NCBI GenBank assembly: GCA_036946415.1
Contig: JAQIJD010000009.1
Location: forward strand, 44,905 to 108,904
Reading direction: 5' to 3'
Source of the DNA: Sphingomonas_Q fennica_A
GTDB lineage: Bacteria; Pseudomonadota; Alphaproteobacteria; Sphingomonadales; Sphingomonadaceae
Length of the DNA: 64,000 nt
Under the pieces are notes generated by a model, which worked only from the letters and a program-made list of their open reading frames with translations, made no database searches and was not told the DNA's origin. Numbering within the stretch: the stretch's first letter is position 1; each line of letters begins with the position of its first letter. Positions 27,225 to 35,918 of the stretch are shown in pieces. Position numbers and translations under genes: made by a program.

Positions 27225-27638
27225 ATGCCGATGTTCCGCCGCCTCGACGACGCCATTTCCGTATTCGGCCAGCTCCCGCCCGAGGCGATGGCCGAGGCCG
27301 CGGCGGCGGGCTTCCGCACGATCGTCAACAACCGCCCCGATGGCGAGGAGCCGGGCCAGCCTTCGGGCCATGCCATCGCCGCCGCCGCCGAGGCGGCGGG
27401 GCTCGCCTATCACGCGATCCCGGTGACGCATTCGGGCTTTACCGAAGGCCAGGTGGCGGCGATGCGAGCGGTGCTGGACGCGACGGACGGGCCGGTCCTC
27501 GCCTTCTGCCGCTCGGGCACGCGTTCGACCCTGCTCTGGGCGCTGGCCCGCGCGCGGCTGGGCGACGACGCCGCGACGCTCGAGGCCAAAGCCGCCGCCG
27601 CCGGCTACGACCTCGCCCCGATCCGCCCGTATCTCTGA
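27225..27638 (+). CDS. TIGR01244/DUF442 sulfur transferase or phosphatase-like protein
   Basis: A 137-residue protein of the DUF442 family, related to dual-specificity phosphatases and linked to sulfide handling (the Blh family). The P-loop is AFCRSGTRST, with Cys and Arg of the C(X)5R-type loop at about residues 94-100. The conserved block TIVNNRPDGEEPGQP is near residue 33. Its role in this organism is unknown. It starts 20 bp after recQ and may share its transcript. Confidence 0.85.
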   Translation: MPMFRRLDDAISVFGQLPPEAMAEAAAAGFRTIVNNRPDGEEPGQPSGHAIAAAAEAAGLAYHAIPVTHSGFTEGQVAAMRAVLDATDGPVLAFCRSGTRSTLLWALARARLGDDAATLEAKAAAAGYDLAPIRPYL

Positions 27639-27743
27639 TTGGACGCAGACCGGCGCGCCAGCGCCCCAAGGCCGAACGGCCGCCCGAGCTTATGCGAGGA
27701 GCCAAGCCGGCGGACGCCGGCGCCCGGCGCCTGAGGGCCGAAC

Positions 27744-27771
27744 AAAAAAGCCGGCGGGTCGCCCCGCCGGC
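27744..27771 (-). terminator. intrinsic terminator of glnK-amtB
   Basis: On the minus strand a 9-bp GC stem (GCCGGCGGG arms) with a 4-nt loop is followed by six T residues. It lies 65 bp downstream of the amtB stop codon. This is the only classical hairpin-plus-T terminator I noticed in the window. Confidence 0.85.
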
Positions 27772-27835
27772 CAGTCCGTTCGCAGGAGGAACATCGGGAG
27801 GCGGGGCGGTTCTGCCGCCGCCCCGCCCGATCTTG

Positions 27836-29191
27836 TCAGAGGTTGTAGGCGCGCTCGCCATGCTCGCCGAGGTCGAGCCCTTCCTGCTCGACTTCGGGGG
27901 CGACCCGGAGACCGGTGACCGCCTTGGCGATGAAGATGGCGACGGCGGTGCCGATCGCGGCCCAGACGATCGTGGCGACGACCGCCAGGATCTGGGTGAC
28001 GAGCTGGCCGCCCATCGCATAATCCGCGCCGCCCGGCCCGCCGAGGCCCGGCGCATAGACGATGCCGGTGCCGATCGCGCCGATCATGCCGCCGAGACCG
28101 TGGATGCCGAACGCGTCGAGCGAGTCGTCATAGCCCAGCATCGGCTTGAGCTTGGATACCGCCACGAAGCAGAGCACCGAGGCGACCGCACCCAGCACGA
28201 TCGCACCGAACGGGCCGCTGTTGCCCGCCGCCGGGGTGACCGCGACGAGACCGGCGACGATGCCCGAGCAGAAGCCGAGGGCGGAGCCCTTGTGGCCCGA
28301 CAGACGCTCGGCCAGCATCCAGAACAGCGCGGCCGAGGCGGTGGCGACGAAGGTGTTGATCATCGCCAGCGCCGCCGAACCATTGGCCTCCAGCGCCGAA
28401 CCGGCGTTGAAGCCGAACCAGCCGACCCACAGCAGGCCGGTGCCGACCCCGGTCAGCGTCAGCGAATGCGGGGGCATCGGCGTGGTCGGATAGCCGATCC
28501 GCTTGCCGAGGATGAGCGCCGCGACCAGCGCCGAGACGCCGGCGTTGATGTGCACCACCGTGCCGCCGGCGAAATCCAGCGCGCCCATCTCGAAGAAGAG
28601 GCCACCGGCCGCCCACACCATGTGCGCGATCGGGAAATAGACGATCGTCAGCCAGACGATGGCGAAGACCATCACCGCCGAGAATTTCATTCGCTCCACG
28701 ACCGAGCCGAGGACCAGCGCGACGGTGATCGCGGCGAAGGTCATCTGGAAGGAGACGAAGACATATTCGGGAATGGCGACGCCGTCGGTGAAGGTGGCGG
28801 CGGTCGATTCGGAGGTGATGCCGGCGAGGAAGGCCTTGCCGAAGCCCGAGATGAAGGCGTTGCCGCCGTCGCCGAAGGCCATCGTATAGCCGTACATCAC
28901 CCAGATCAGCATCGCCAGGCATGCGACGGCACCGATCTGCGTCATCGTCGACAGCATGTTCTTGGCTCGGGTGAGACCGCCGTAGAACAAGGCGAGGCCG
29001 GGCAGGATCATCATCAGGACGAGGACGGTCGAGGTCATCATCCAGGCGGTGTCGCCCTTGTTGACGGTGGGCGGCGCGGGTGCGGCGGCGGGCGCCTGCA
29101 ACGCGGCGTCCTGCGCCCAGGCCGGCATGGCGGCGAAGGCGATGGCGCCGAGCACCCCGCCCGCCGCCGCGATCTTGGTCGAAAGCTTCAT
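27836..29191 (-). CDS. amtB: ammonium transporter AmtB
   Basis: A 451-residue ammonium channel. A cleavable signal peptide (about 1-25, ending AWA) and an Ala/Pro linker precede eleven membrane helices. The twin pore histidines are in VVHINAG and FGIHGLGG. The end ERAYNL is typical. It imports ammonium and is shut by the P-II protein encoded just upstream. The start was set to the ATG before the signal peptide, preceded by AAGGGGGA; the open frame extends far upstream through glnK but is not coding. Expressed with glnK from a sigma-54 promoter. Confidence 0.97.
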   Translation of the reverse strand: MKLSTKIAAAGGVLGAIAFAAMPAWAQDAALQAPAAAPAPPTVNKGDTAWMMTSTVLVLMMILPGLALFYGGLTRAKNMLSTMTQIGAVACLAMLIWVMYGYTMAFGDGGNAFISGFGKAFLAGITSESTAATFTDGVAIPEYVFVSFQMTFAAITVALVLGSVVERMKFSAVMVFAIVWLTIVYFPIAHMVWAAGGLFFEMGALDFAGGTVVHINAGVSALVAALILGKRIGYPTTPMPPHSLTLTGVGTGLLWVGWFGFNAGSALEANGSAALAMINTFVATASAALFWMLAERLSGHKGSALGFCSGIVAGLVAVTPAAGNSGPFGAIVLGAVASVLCFVAVSKLKPMLGYDDSLDAFGIHGLGGMIGAIGTGIVYAPGLGGPGGADYAMGGQLVTQILAVVATIVWAAIGTAVAIFIAKAVTGLRVAPEVEQEGLDLGEHGERAYNL

Positions 29192-29211
29192 GGTTCCCCC
29201 TTTCTTGTCGC

Positions 29212-29550
29212 TCAAAGGGCCAGGTCGTCGGTCTCGCCGGTGCGGATGCGCACCACCTGGCCGAGATCGAGCACGAAGATCTTGCCGTCGCCGATCGCGC
29301 CGGTGTTGGCCGATTGCTGGATCGCCTCCACCACGCGCGGGCACAGGTCGGCGGAGGTCGCCACCTCCACCTTGATCTTCGGCACCATGTTGGTGCTGTA
29401 TTCCGCGCCGCGGTAGATTTCGGTCTGGCCCTTCTGCCGGCCGAATCCCTTGACCTCGGTAACGGTCATTCCCTGAACCCCCAGCGCGGACAGGGCTTCG
29501 CGCACCTCGTCCAGCTTGAAGGGTTTGATGATGGCCATGACGAGTTTCAT
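29212..29550 (-). CDS. glnK: nitrogen regulatory protein P-II (GlnK)
   Basis: A 112-residue P-II protein. The T-loop has KGQTEIYRGAEY with Tyr51, the uridylylation site. The B-loop TGAIGDGKIFV and C-terminal TGE are conserved. The trimer senses ATP/ADP and 2-oxoglutarate and blocks AmtB when nitrogen is plentiful. Linkage to amtB makes it GlnK rather than GlnB. GGGAGG lies just before the ATG. Transcription probably starts at the sigma-54 promoter about 23 bp upstream. Confidence 0.95.
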   Translation of the reverse strand: MKLVMAIIKPFKLDEVREALSALGVQGMTVTEVKGFGRQKGQTEIYRGAEYSTNMVPKIKVEVATSADLCPRVVEAIQQSANTGAIGDGKIFVLDLGQVVRIRTGETDDLAL

Positions 29551-29583
29551 GTCGCCTCCCTGCTCTATGCCCGCGATGGACGG

Positions 29584-29599
29584 TGCAATTGCCGTGCCA
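29584..29599 (-). promoter_or_regulatory. sigma-54 promoter of glnK-amtB
   Basis: On the minus strand TGGCAC-GGCAA-TTGCA fits the RpoN consensus TGGCACN5TTGCA exactly, with GG at -24 and GC at -12. It lies about 34 bp before the glnK ATG. NtrC-dependent activation under nitrogen limitation is expected. Confidence 0.85.
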
Positions 29600-29672
29600 A
29601 CCGCACTCCTAGCGTGAAACCACCCTGGCGAGGCGACGCCGCGCTCGCGGGATAAGCAATGGTGAAGAGCTG

Positions 29673-29688
29673 CTGCCTTTTTAGGCAG
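29673..29688. promoter_or_regulatory. CTGCCT-TTTT-AGGCAG palindrome, possible enhancer site
   Basis: A perfect 6-bp inverted repeat with an AT centre lies about 85 bp upstream of the sigma-54 promoter and over the stop codon of the patatin-like gene. Its position suits an NtrC-type enhancer site, but its sequence is only loosely like the NtrC consensus. It could instead be a weak stem at the end of the patatin mRNA. Confidence 0.25.
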
Positions 29689-30484
29689 ACGCGAGGTGGC
29701 CGCGGATGGCTGGCAAGGCAGCCTCCCCCGCCACCCGCCCGGCGTCGATCAGCGCTGCGGCGCGGTGAAAGGCGGCGGGGGAAAAGGCGCCCACGCGCGG
29801 GGCGATCATTGCCGCGATCGGGATCGTCGATGCCGCTTGCCGGGTCTGACGGCGCATCAGCATCTGGAAGCCGGCCCGTGCCGCCCCGAGCGTGCCGATC
29901 GCCTCGACACCTCCGGAAGCGGCCACGAAGCCCGCATAATCGGCGAACAGATCGACCGCGACCAGCGGCCGGCCCGGGGCGAGCGCGGCAGCGGCCGCCA
30001 ATGGCACGTTGGCAATCATGCCCCCGTCGATCAGCCATCGGCCGTCACGCCGTTCGGGGGCGAAGATTCCGGGAAGCGCGATCGAGGCCCGTACAGCCGG
30101 TGCGATCGGCCCCGCGGCCAACCGTATCTCGTCCCCCGTCGCGAGATCGGCCGCGACCAGCGCGACGGGGATCGGCAGATCCTCGAGACGGCGGTGCCCG
30201 AGATGCTGCGCCAGCATCCGCGCGATCCGCCGCCCGCCGAGCAGCGCGCCCCGCCCCAGCAAGGGATCGAGATAGGCGATGGTCGTCCACCAGCGCATGT
30301 CACGCGCGATCCCCTCGAGCGCGTCCAGGCGATTCGCCGCGTAGCAGGCGGCGACCAGCGCGCCGATCGAGGTGCCCGCCACCGCGGCGGCCGGCACCTC
30401 GCCCGCCTGCAAGGCGCGCAACACCCCGATATGCGCCCAGCCGAGCGCCGATCCGCCGCCGAGCGCGAGGGCGATGCCCGTCAC
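29681..30484 (-). CDS. patatin-like phospholipase (RssA type)
   Basis: A 267-residue patatin-family hydrolase. The oxyanion loop LGGGSALGWAHIGVLR is at about residue 8, the Ser nucleophile in GTSIG at about 40, and the catalytic Asp in DGGMIANVP at about 160, so all catalytic residues are kept. It probably deacylates phospholipids. The GTG start at 30484 is chosen because AAGGAGG lies 6 nt upstream. It starts 11 bp after the DUF2141 gene on the same strand. Confidence 0.85.
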   Translation of the reverse strand: MTGIALALGGGSALGWAHIGVLRALQAGEVPAAAVAGTSIGALVAACYAANRLDALEGIARDMRWWTTIAYLDPLLGRGALLGGRRIARMLAQHLGHRRLEDLPIPVALVAADLATGDEIRLAAGPIAPAVRASIALPGIFAPERRDGRWLIDGGMIANVPLAAAAALAPGRPLVAVDLFADYAGFVAASGGVEAIGTLGAARAGFQMLMRRQTRQAASTIPIAAMIAPRVGAFSPAAFHRAAALIDAGRVAGEAALPAIRGHLASA

Positions 30485-30494
30485 GCCGGCCTCC

Positions 30495-30974
30495 TTACAG
30501 CATATATTTGAGGTGCACCGGCTGGTTGATCGTGCCGCCGCGGACGGCGAAGCGCGCGGCGGCGAAGCGCGGCGGCCCGAACAGGATGGTGGGGTTGCGC
30601 GAGAAACCGAATCCCTCGCGCGGAATGCCGAGTGCGGTATCGAGCCGGCCGTTGCCGTTGGCGTCGTGGAACAACGCGACCGCATAATCGCCCGACGGCA
30701 GATTCTCGAACGCCAGCGCGCCGGCGTCGGCGGCGGGCACGGACAGGCGGTGCGCGGCGGGGTCGGCCTCGCAGTCGGGGAAGATGTCGGCGCGGAGCGT
30801 CAGGCAGGCGCGGATTAGGCCGCGGGCGTCACGCAGCCCGGTCAGCGCGACGTCCACCTGCCCCGCGGGGCTGGCCCCCAGCAGCGGCAGCGCGAGCGCC
30901 GCCGTTGCCAGCGAACGCCCCCAGGCCGTCGTCCGTCCCGCAAAGCCTGTCCCAGACCCGGAAGTAGAGGCCAT
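30495..30974 (-). CDS. DUF2141 family exported protein
   Basis: A 159-residue protein with a signal peptide around residues 18-38 and a mature beta-rich domain containing VDVALTGLRDARGLIRACLT, DYAVALFHDANGNGRLDT and GFSRNP, which mark DUF2141. It has two cysteines (ACLT and DCEAD) likely to be bonded in the periplasm. The calcium-like DANGNGRLD loop is typical. Function is unknown. Its start lies 146 nt inside the upstream hydroxylase gene; no later start codon would keep the signal peptide. Confidence 0.75.
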   Translation of the reverse strand: MASTSGSGTGFAGRTTAWGRSLATAALALPLLGASPAGQVDVALTGLRDARGLIRACLTLRADIFPDCEADPAAHRLSVPAADAGALAFENLPSGDYAVALFHDANGNGRLDTALGIPREGFGFSRNPTILFGPPRFAAARFAVRGGTINQPVHLKYML

Positions 30975-31629
30975 AATTGCACCTGTATCGTTCGTGATGC
31001 CGCTGATGATGCGTAGCCGTGATGAGCCAGCGCCCGGCCGCCCCGCGCACGATCCACCGCGGGAAAAGTTCCCACCCCATGTGATTGGTGACCCCCATCA
31101 CCGTCATGATCGTCAGCACAAGGGCCAATGCGACGAAGTGGATGGGAATCGCGAGGACCAGCATTGGAATGGCGACGGCGCCGGACAGCGCTTCCCACGG
31201 GTGGAAGCTCATCGCCGCCCAGGCGGTCGGCGGGCGGCTGGCGTGGTGGACGGCATGCATCCGCCGGAACGGCACCGGCCGGTGCATCCAGCGGTGCGTC
31301 CAGTAGAACCACGTATCGTGGAGGAAAAGATAGGCCAGCACCGACAGCGGCAGCCACCACAGGGGGTAGGCGTGGACATCGATATAGACGCGCGTCCATC
31401 CGTGCGCCTGCCACCCCCAGGCGAGGATACCCGCCGGCACGCCGTAGATCGCGGCCGACAGCAGCGACCAGCCGATCTCGCGCGCCATCTGGCGATCCAG
31501 TCCGGCATAGAGGCCCGGCCGCTTCACCCGCGTGGCGAAGGCGAACCCGGCCGACACCGCCAGATAGCGCAAGCCGACGATCAGCGTCATCGCGATGGCG
31601 GACAGCAGGATGGCGGAGGCCATTGTCAT
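30829..31629 (-). CDS. sterol desaturase / fatty acid hydroxylase superfamily protein
   Basis: A 266-residue membrane di-iron hydroxylase. Four or more hydrophobic helices flank the His boxes HDTWFYWTHRWMH, HAVHHAS and HHQRHH, which bind two irons. Placement beside the divergent crtY gene hints at a role with carotenoids or other lipids, but it is longer than typical CrtZ. The last 35 or so residues (Gly/Ala/Arg-rich) overlap the DUF2141 gene and look non-conserved. AGAGGGCGG stands before the ATG. Confidence 0.75.
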   Translation of the reverse strand: MTMASAILLSAIAMTLIVGLRYLAVSAGFAFATRVKRPGLYAGLDRQMAREIGWSLLSAAIYGVPAGILAWGWQAHGWTRVYIDVHAYPLWWLPLSVLAYLFLHDTWFYWTHRWMHRPVPFRRMHAVHHASRPPTAWAAMSFHPWEALSGAVAIPMLVLAIPIHFVALALVLTIMTVMGVTNHMGWELFPRWIVRGAAGRWLITATHHQRHHERYRCNYGLYFRVWDRLCGTDDGLGAFAGNGGARAAAAGGQPRGAGGRRADRAA

Positions 31630-31680
31630 CCGCCCTCTATAGGCTGAACCGTGCCCGATAGCATCCCATCTCGCCAACGA

Positions 31681-31695
31681 TCACCAATATGGTGA
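31681..31695. promoter_or_regulatory. TCACCA-ATA-TGGTGA palindrome in the crt divergent promoter
   Basis: A perfect 6-3-6 inverted repeat in the 96-bp gap between the divergent sterol-desaturase-type gene and crtY. Its centre lies about 38 bp before the crtY ATG. It is a good candidate operator for a dimeric regulator of carotenoid genes. No regulator gene is adjacent. Confidence 0.4.
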
Positions 31696-31725
31696 AAGGC
31701 GCGGTTCGCGCGTAGAGGGGTGGCG

Positions 31726-32901
31726 ATGCGCCGCAACGCCCCTCCGGACATGCTGATCGCGGGCGGCGGGCTGGCGGGCGGACTGATCGCGCTGGCGCTC
31801 GCCAGGGCGCGGCCCGACCTGCGCGTCGAGATCGTCGAGGCGGGACCGGCGATCGGCGGCAACCATCTCTGGTCGTTCTTCGATTCGGACGTCACCGAAT
31901 CGGAGCGTGCGCTGCTCGCCTCGCTCGTCGCCCATCGGTGGGAGGGCTACGATGTCCGCTTCCCCCGGCACCGACGGACGCTGGCAGGCGGCTACAATTC
32001 CATCCCGTCGGCGAATCTGGCGGCGGCGGTGGCGCGCGCGCTGCCGGCCGACGCCATCCACACCGCCACCGCGATCACCGCGATCGCGCCGGAGGCCGTC
32101 ACGCTGGCCGACGGGCGCACCCTGCCCGCGCATGCCGTGATCGATGCCCGCAACGCCGGCGATCTCGCCACCCTCGACTGCGGCTGGCAGAAGTTCGTCG
32201 GCCGCGAAATCACCCTGCCCCGACCGCACGGCCTCTCCCGCCCGATCGTCATGGACGCGACCGTGCCGCAGATCGACGGCTACCGCTTCGTCTACGTCCT
32301 GCCCTTCTCGCCCGACACGCTGTTCATCGAGGACACCTATTACAGCGGCACGCCCGATCTCGACGTGCCGGCGATCGAGGCGCGCATCGCCGATTATGCC
32401 GCCGCCCACGGCTGGCACGGCGCGACCATCACCGGCGGCGAGACCGGCGTCCTGCCGGTGGTGGTGGGTGGCGATTTCGATGCGCTGTGGGACAGCGGTG
32501 CTGCCGGCATCGCCAAGGTGGGCGCGGCCGCGGCGCTGTTCCACCCGACCACCGGCTATTCGCTGCCCGATGCCGCGCGCACCGCGCTGTGGATCGCCGG
32601 CCAGCCCGATCTCGATCCCACCACGCTCCACGATCGGCTGCGCGCGCGCGCCGCGGCGCACTGGCGCGTCGGCGGCTTCTACCGGCTGCTGGACCGAATG
32701 TTGTTCGATGCCGCCGAACCTGCGGAGCGTTATCGCGTGCTCGAACGCTTCTATACGCTCGATGCCGGGCTGGTCGCGCGCTTCTACGCCGGCCGGTCGA
32801 CGGCTATGGACAAGATGCGCATCCTCGCCGGCAAGCCGCCGGTGCCGGTGGGCCGCGCGATGAGGGCGATCATGGGACGGACGAACGGATGGACGCGATG
32901 A
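31726..32901 (+). CDS. crtY: lycopene beta-cyclase CrtY
   Basis: A 391-residue lycopene cyclase. The dinucleotide motif is GGGLAGGLIALALA near the start. Family signatures GGNHLWSFFDSD, FVGRE and HPTTGYSLPDA are present. It closes the ends of lycopene to make beta-carotene, the precursor of sphingomonad nostoxanthin-type pigments. The ATG at 31726 has GAGGGG 6 nt before it; GTG at 31720 is an alternative. It is first in a four-gene run (crtY-crtI-LOG-crtB) in which each gene overlaps the next by an ATGA. Confidence 0.9.
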   Translation: MRRNAPPDMLIAGGGLAGGLIALALARARPDLRVEIVEAGPAIGGNHLWSFFDSDVTESERALLASLVAHRWEGYDVRFPRHRRTLAGGYNSIPSANLAAAVARALPADAIHTATAITAIAPEAVTLADGRTLPAHAVIDARNAGDLATLDCGWQKFVGREITLPRPHGLSRPIVMDATVPQIDGYRFVYVLPFSPDTLFIEDTYYSGTPDLDVPAIEARIADYAAAHGWHGATITGGETGVLPVVVGGDFDALWDSGAAGIAKVGAAAALFHPTTGYSLPDAARTALWIAGQPDLDPTTLHDRLRARAAAHWRVGGFYRLLDRMLFDAAEPAERYRVLERFYTLDAGLVARFYAGRSTAMDKMRILAGKPPVPVGRAMRAIMGRTNGWTR

Positions 32902-34382
32902 GGACGGCGGTGGTGATCGGCGCCGGCTTCGGCGGGCTGGCGCTGGCGATCCGCCTGCAGGCGGCGGGCATCGCCACCACATTGGTGGAAGCGCGCGACA
33001 AGCCCGGCGGGCGCGCCTACGTCTGGCACCGCGAGGGCTTCACCTTCGATGCCGGCCCCACCGTCATCACCGATCCCGCCTGCCTGGAGGAATTATGGGC
33101 GCTGACCGGCCATCGGCTGGCCGATGACGTGACGCTGATGCCCGTCACCCCCTTCTACCGCCTCAACTGGCCCGACGGCACCAACTTCGATTATTCCAAC
33201 GACGATCCCGCCCTGATGCGCGAGATAGCCGCGCTCGATCCCGCGGATGTCGACGGCTATCGCCGCTTCCTCGACTATTCGGCGGGCGTCTATCGCGAGG
33301 GGTACGAGAAGCTCGGCCACGTCGCCTTCCTCGATTTCGCCTCGATGCTGAAGGCCGCACCGGCGCTCGCCAAATATCAGGCGTGGCGGTCGGTCTATTC
33401 GATGGTCGCGTCGTTCGTGCGCAACGAGAAGCTGCGCCAGGCGCTCTCCTTCCACACCTTGCTCGTCGGCGGCAATCCCTTCACCACCAGTGCGATCTAT
33501 GCGCTGATCCACAAGCTGGAGAAGGACGGCGGCGTCTGGTTCGCCAAGGGTGGCACCGGTGCGCTGATCGCCGGCATGGCGCGCCATTTCGAACGGATCG
33601 GCGGAACGCTGCGGCTGGGCGACAAGGTGGTCGAGATCGAGACGCTGGGCGACCGGGCGACGGGTGTGCGCACCGCCAGCGGCTGGCGGATGGCGGCGGA
33701 TGCCGTCGCGTCCAATGGCGACGTCCTGTCCACCTATCGCGACATGCTCGGGCAGAGCACGCACGGCCGGCGGGTCGCACGCCGGCTGGAGGGCAAGCGC
33801 TATTCGCCGAGCCTGTTCGTCGTCCATTTCGGCATCCGCGGCGCCTGCCCCGACGTGCCGCACCATATGATCCTGTTCGGGCCGCGCTATCGCGGCCTGC
33901 TCTCCGACATCTACGATCATGGCGTGCTGGCGGAGGATTTCTCGCTCTATCTCCACCACCCGACCGCCAGCGATCCGCAGATGGCGCCGGAAGGTTGCAG
34001 CACCTTCTATGCCCTCGCCCCCGTCCCGCATCTCGGCAAGCTGCCGATCGACTGGGAGACGCATGGCGCATCCTACGCCGATCGCATCCTGGAGGAGGTG
34101 GAGCGGCGCGTCGTGCCGGGCCTGCGCGACCGGATCGTCACGCGCTTCCACTATACGCCGGTCGATTTCCGCGAGGATTTGGCGGCGCACCTCGGCTCCG
34201 CCTTCAGCCTCGAACCGGTGTTGACCCAATCCGCCTGGTTCCGCGTGCACAATCGCGACGATGCCATCCCCAACCTCTATTTCACGGGCGCCGGCACGCA
34301 TCCGGGTGCGGGTATTCCGGGCGTCGTCGGATCGGCCAAGGCGACCGCACGGCTGATGCTGGGCGCGCGCGAAGCGGCATGA
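32898..34382 (+). CDS. crtI: phytoene desaturase CrtI
   Basis: A 494-residue FAD desaturase. The N-terminal motif GAGFGGLALAIRL and the block GGRAYVWHREGFTFDAGPT are typical of CrtI, as is the C-terminal GAGTHPGAGIPGV. It adds four double bonds to phytoene to form lycopene. The ATG overlapping the crtY stop is used; a second ATG nine bases upstream is possible. Length is normal. Confidence 0.95.
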   Translation: MRTAVVIGAGFGGLALAIRLQAAGIATTLVEARDKPGGRAYVWHREGFTFDAGPTVITDPACLEELWALTGHRLADDVTLMPVTPFYRLNWPDGTNFDYSNDDPALMREIAALDPADVDGYRRFLDYSAGVYREGYEKLGHVAFLDFASMLKAAPALAKYQAWRSVYSMVASFVRNEKLRQALSFHTLLVGGNPFTTSAIYALIHKLEKDGGVWFAKGGTGALIAGMARHFERIGGTLRLGDKVVEIETLGDRATGVRTASGWRMAADAVASNGDVLSTYRDMLGQSTHGRRVARRLEGKRYSPSLFVVHFGIRGACPDVPHHMILFGPRYRGLLSDIYDHGVLAEDFSLYLHHPTASDPQMAPEGCSTFYALAPVPHLGKLPIDWETHGASYADRILEEVERRVVPGLRDRIVTRFHYTPVDFREDLAAHLGSAFSLEPVLTQSAWFRVHNRDDAIPNLYFTGAGTHPGAGIPGVVGSAKATARLMLGAREAA

Positions 34383-34960
34383 AGCGCGTTTGCGTATTCT
34401 GCGGCTCCAGCCCCGGCACCGATCCCGCTTATGCCGCCGGCGCCGCAGCGCTGGGACGGGCGATCGCCGGGGCCGGGCACGGCCTCGTCTACGGCGGCGC
34501 GCGCGTCGGGCTTATGGGCATCGTCGCCGATGCGGCATTGGCTGCCGGGGGCGCGGTGATCGGCGTCTTGCCGCAGGCGTTGCAGGCCCGCGAGCTGGCG
34601 CATGCCGGGCTGACCGAGCTGCACATCGTCCCCTCGATGCACGCGCGCAAGGCGATGATGGCGGACCTCTCCGACGGCTTCGTAGCGCTGCCGGGCGGGA
34701 TCGGCACGCTGGAGGAATTGTTCGAGATCTGGACGTGGGGGCAGTTGGGCGATCATGCCAAGCCGGTCGCCCTGCTCGATGTCGCCGGCTTCTACCGGCC
34801 GTTGATCGCGTTCCTCGACAACGTCGTAGCCGCCGGCTTCGTCAGACCGGTCCACCGGGCCATGCTGCTGACCGACGAAGACCCGGCGGCGCTGATCGCA
34901 CGCATGGCAAGCCACCGCACGCCAGCCACGCCCAAATGGATCGGCGACGCGGCGCGATGA
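34379..34960 (+). CDS. LOG family protein (TIGR00730) within the crt operon
   Basis: A 193-residue Rossmann-fold protein. The signature PGGIGTLEELFE and the start VFCGSSPGTDPAY place it in the LOG/TIGR00730 family. Proven members release cytokinin bases or other nucleobases from 5'-monophosphates. It is embedded between crtI and crtB with ATGA overlaps on both sides, so it is certainly coexpressed with pigment synthesis. Whether it plays any part in that pathway is unknown. Confidence 0.9.
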   Translation: MKRVCVFCGSSPGTDPAYAAGAAALGRAIAGAGHGLVYGGARVGLMGIVADAALAAGGAVIGVLPQALQARELAHAGLTELHIVPSMHARKAMMADLSDGFVALPGGIGTLEELFEIWTWGQLGDHAKPVALLDVAGFYRPLIAFLDNVVAAGFVRPVHRAMLLTDEDPAALIARMASHRTPATPKWIGDAAR

Positions 34961-35904
34961 TCGACGCGGCGGAACGCGCCCGCTTGGTGGCGGCGGCGGA
35001 GGACAGCATCGTTCGCGGATCCCGATCGTTCGCGGCCGCATCCCGCCTGTTCGATGCGACCACCCGCGAACGCGTCTGGCTGCTCTATGCCTGGTGCCGT
35101 GCCGCCGACGACATCGCCGACGGGCAGGAGATGGGGCACGGGCGCACCGCCATCGCCGATCCGGCGGCAGCGCTTGCGACGATCCGGGACCGTACCGATC
35201 GGGTGCTGGCAGGCGGCCGCGTGGAGATCGACGCGTTCGATGCGCTCGGGCTCGTCGCCGCCGAATGCGGTATCCCTGCATCCTTGCCGCGGGATGTCGT
35301 GGCGGGTTTCGCCCTCGACGCGGAGGGTTTCGAGCCGGCCGATGAGAATGATCTGCTGCGCTATTGCTACCATGTCGCCGGCGCGGTCGGTGTGATGATG
35401 GCGATCGTCATGGGCGTCGACGCCGGGGACGCTGCCACCCTCGATCGCGCCTGCGACCTAGGCCTCGCCTTCCAGCTTTCCAACATCGCGCGTGATGTAG
35501 TGGAGGATGCGGAGGCCGGGCGCTGCTACCTCCCGGCGGATTGGTTGCGCGACGCGGGCATAGCGCGGCGGTCGATCGCCGATCCCGCCTGCCGGCCGGC
35601 CGTCGCGGCCTTGGCCGCGCGGCTGGCGGCGATGGCCGCGGCATATGAAGCGAGCGCCCGGATGGGTGCGGCCGCCCTGCCCCCGCGGTCCGCCTGGGCG
35701 GTGCTCGCGGCGGCGGGCATCTATGGCGATATCGCCCGCAAGGTCGCGCGCGCAGGAAGCCATGCGTGGGACGAACGCGTCCACACGCGCGGCCGGGAGA
35801 AGCTGGCCTGGGTGTTGCGCGCCGGCTTGCAGACGATCCTGCGGGCTGACGTCATGCCCCGCGATCCCGCGCTATGGCGTCGGCCGTCGGCCGTCGCGGC
35901 CTGA
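34957..35904 (+). CDS. crtB: phytoene synthase CrtB
   Basis: A 315-residue squalene/phytoene synthase. The two Asp-rich metal sites are DDIAD (about 50) and DVVED (about 182), with ARDVVEDAEAGRCYLP following the family signature. It joins two geranylgeranyl diphosphates to make phytoene, the first committed carotenoid step. It is the last gene of the operon, and its stop is 14 bp from that of the convergent parB. Confidence 0.95.
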   Translation: MIDAAERARLVAAAEDSIVRGSRSFAAASRLFDATTRERVWLLYAWCRAADDIADGQEMGHGRTAIADPAAALATIRDRTDRVLAGGRVEIDAFDALGLVAAECGIPASLPRDVVAGFALDAEGFEPADENDLLRYCYHVAGAVGVMMAIVMGVDAGDAATLDRACDLGLAFQLSNIARDVVEDAEAGRCYLPADWLRDAGIARRSIADPACRPAVAALAARLAAMAAAYEASARMGAAALPPRSAWAVLAAAGIYGDIARKVARAGSHAWDERVHTRGREKLAWVLRAGLQTILRADVMPRDPALWRRPSAVAA

Positions 35905-35918
35905 AAGCGGCCCGGCAA

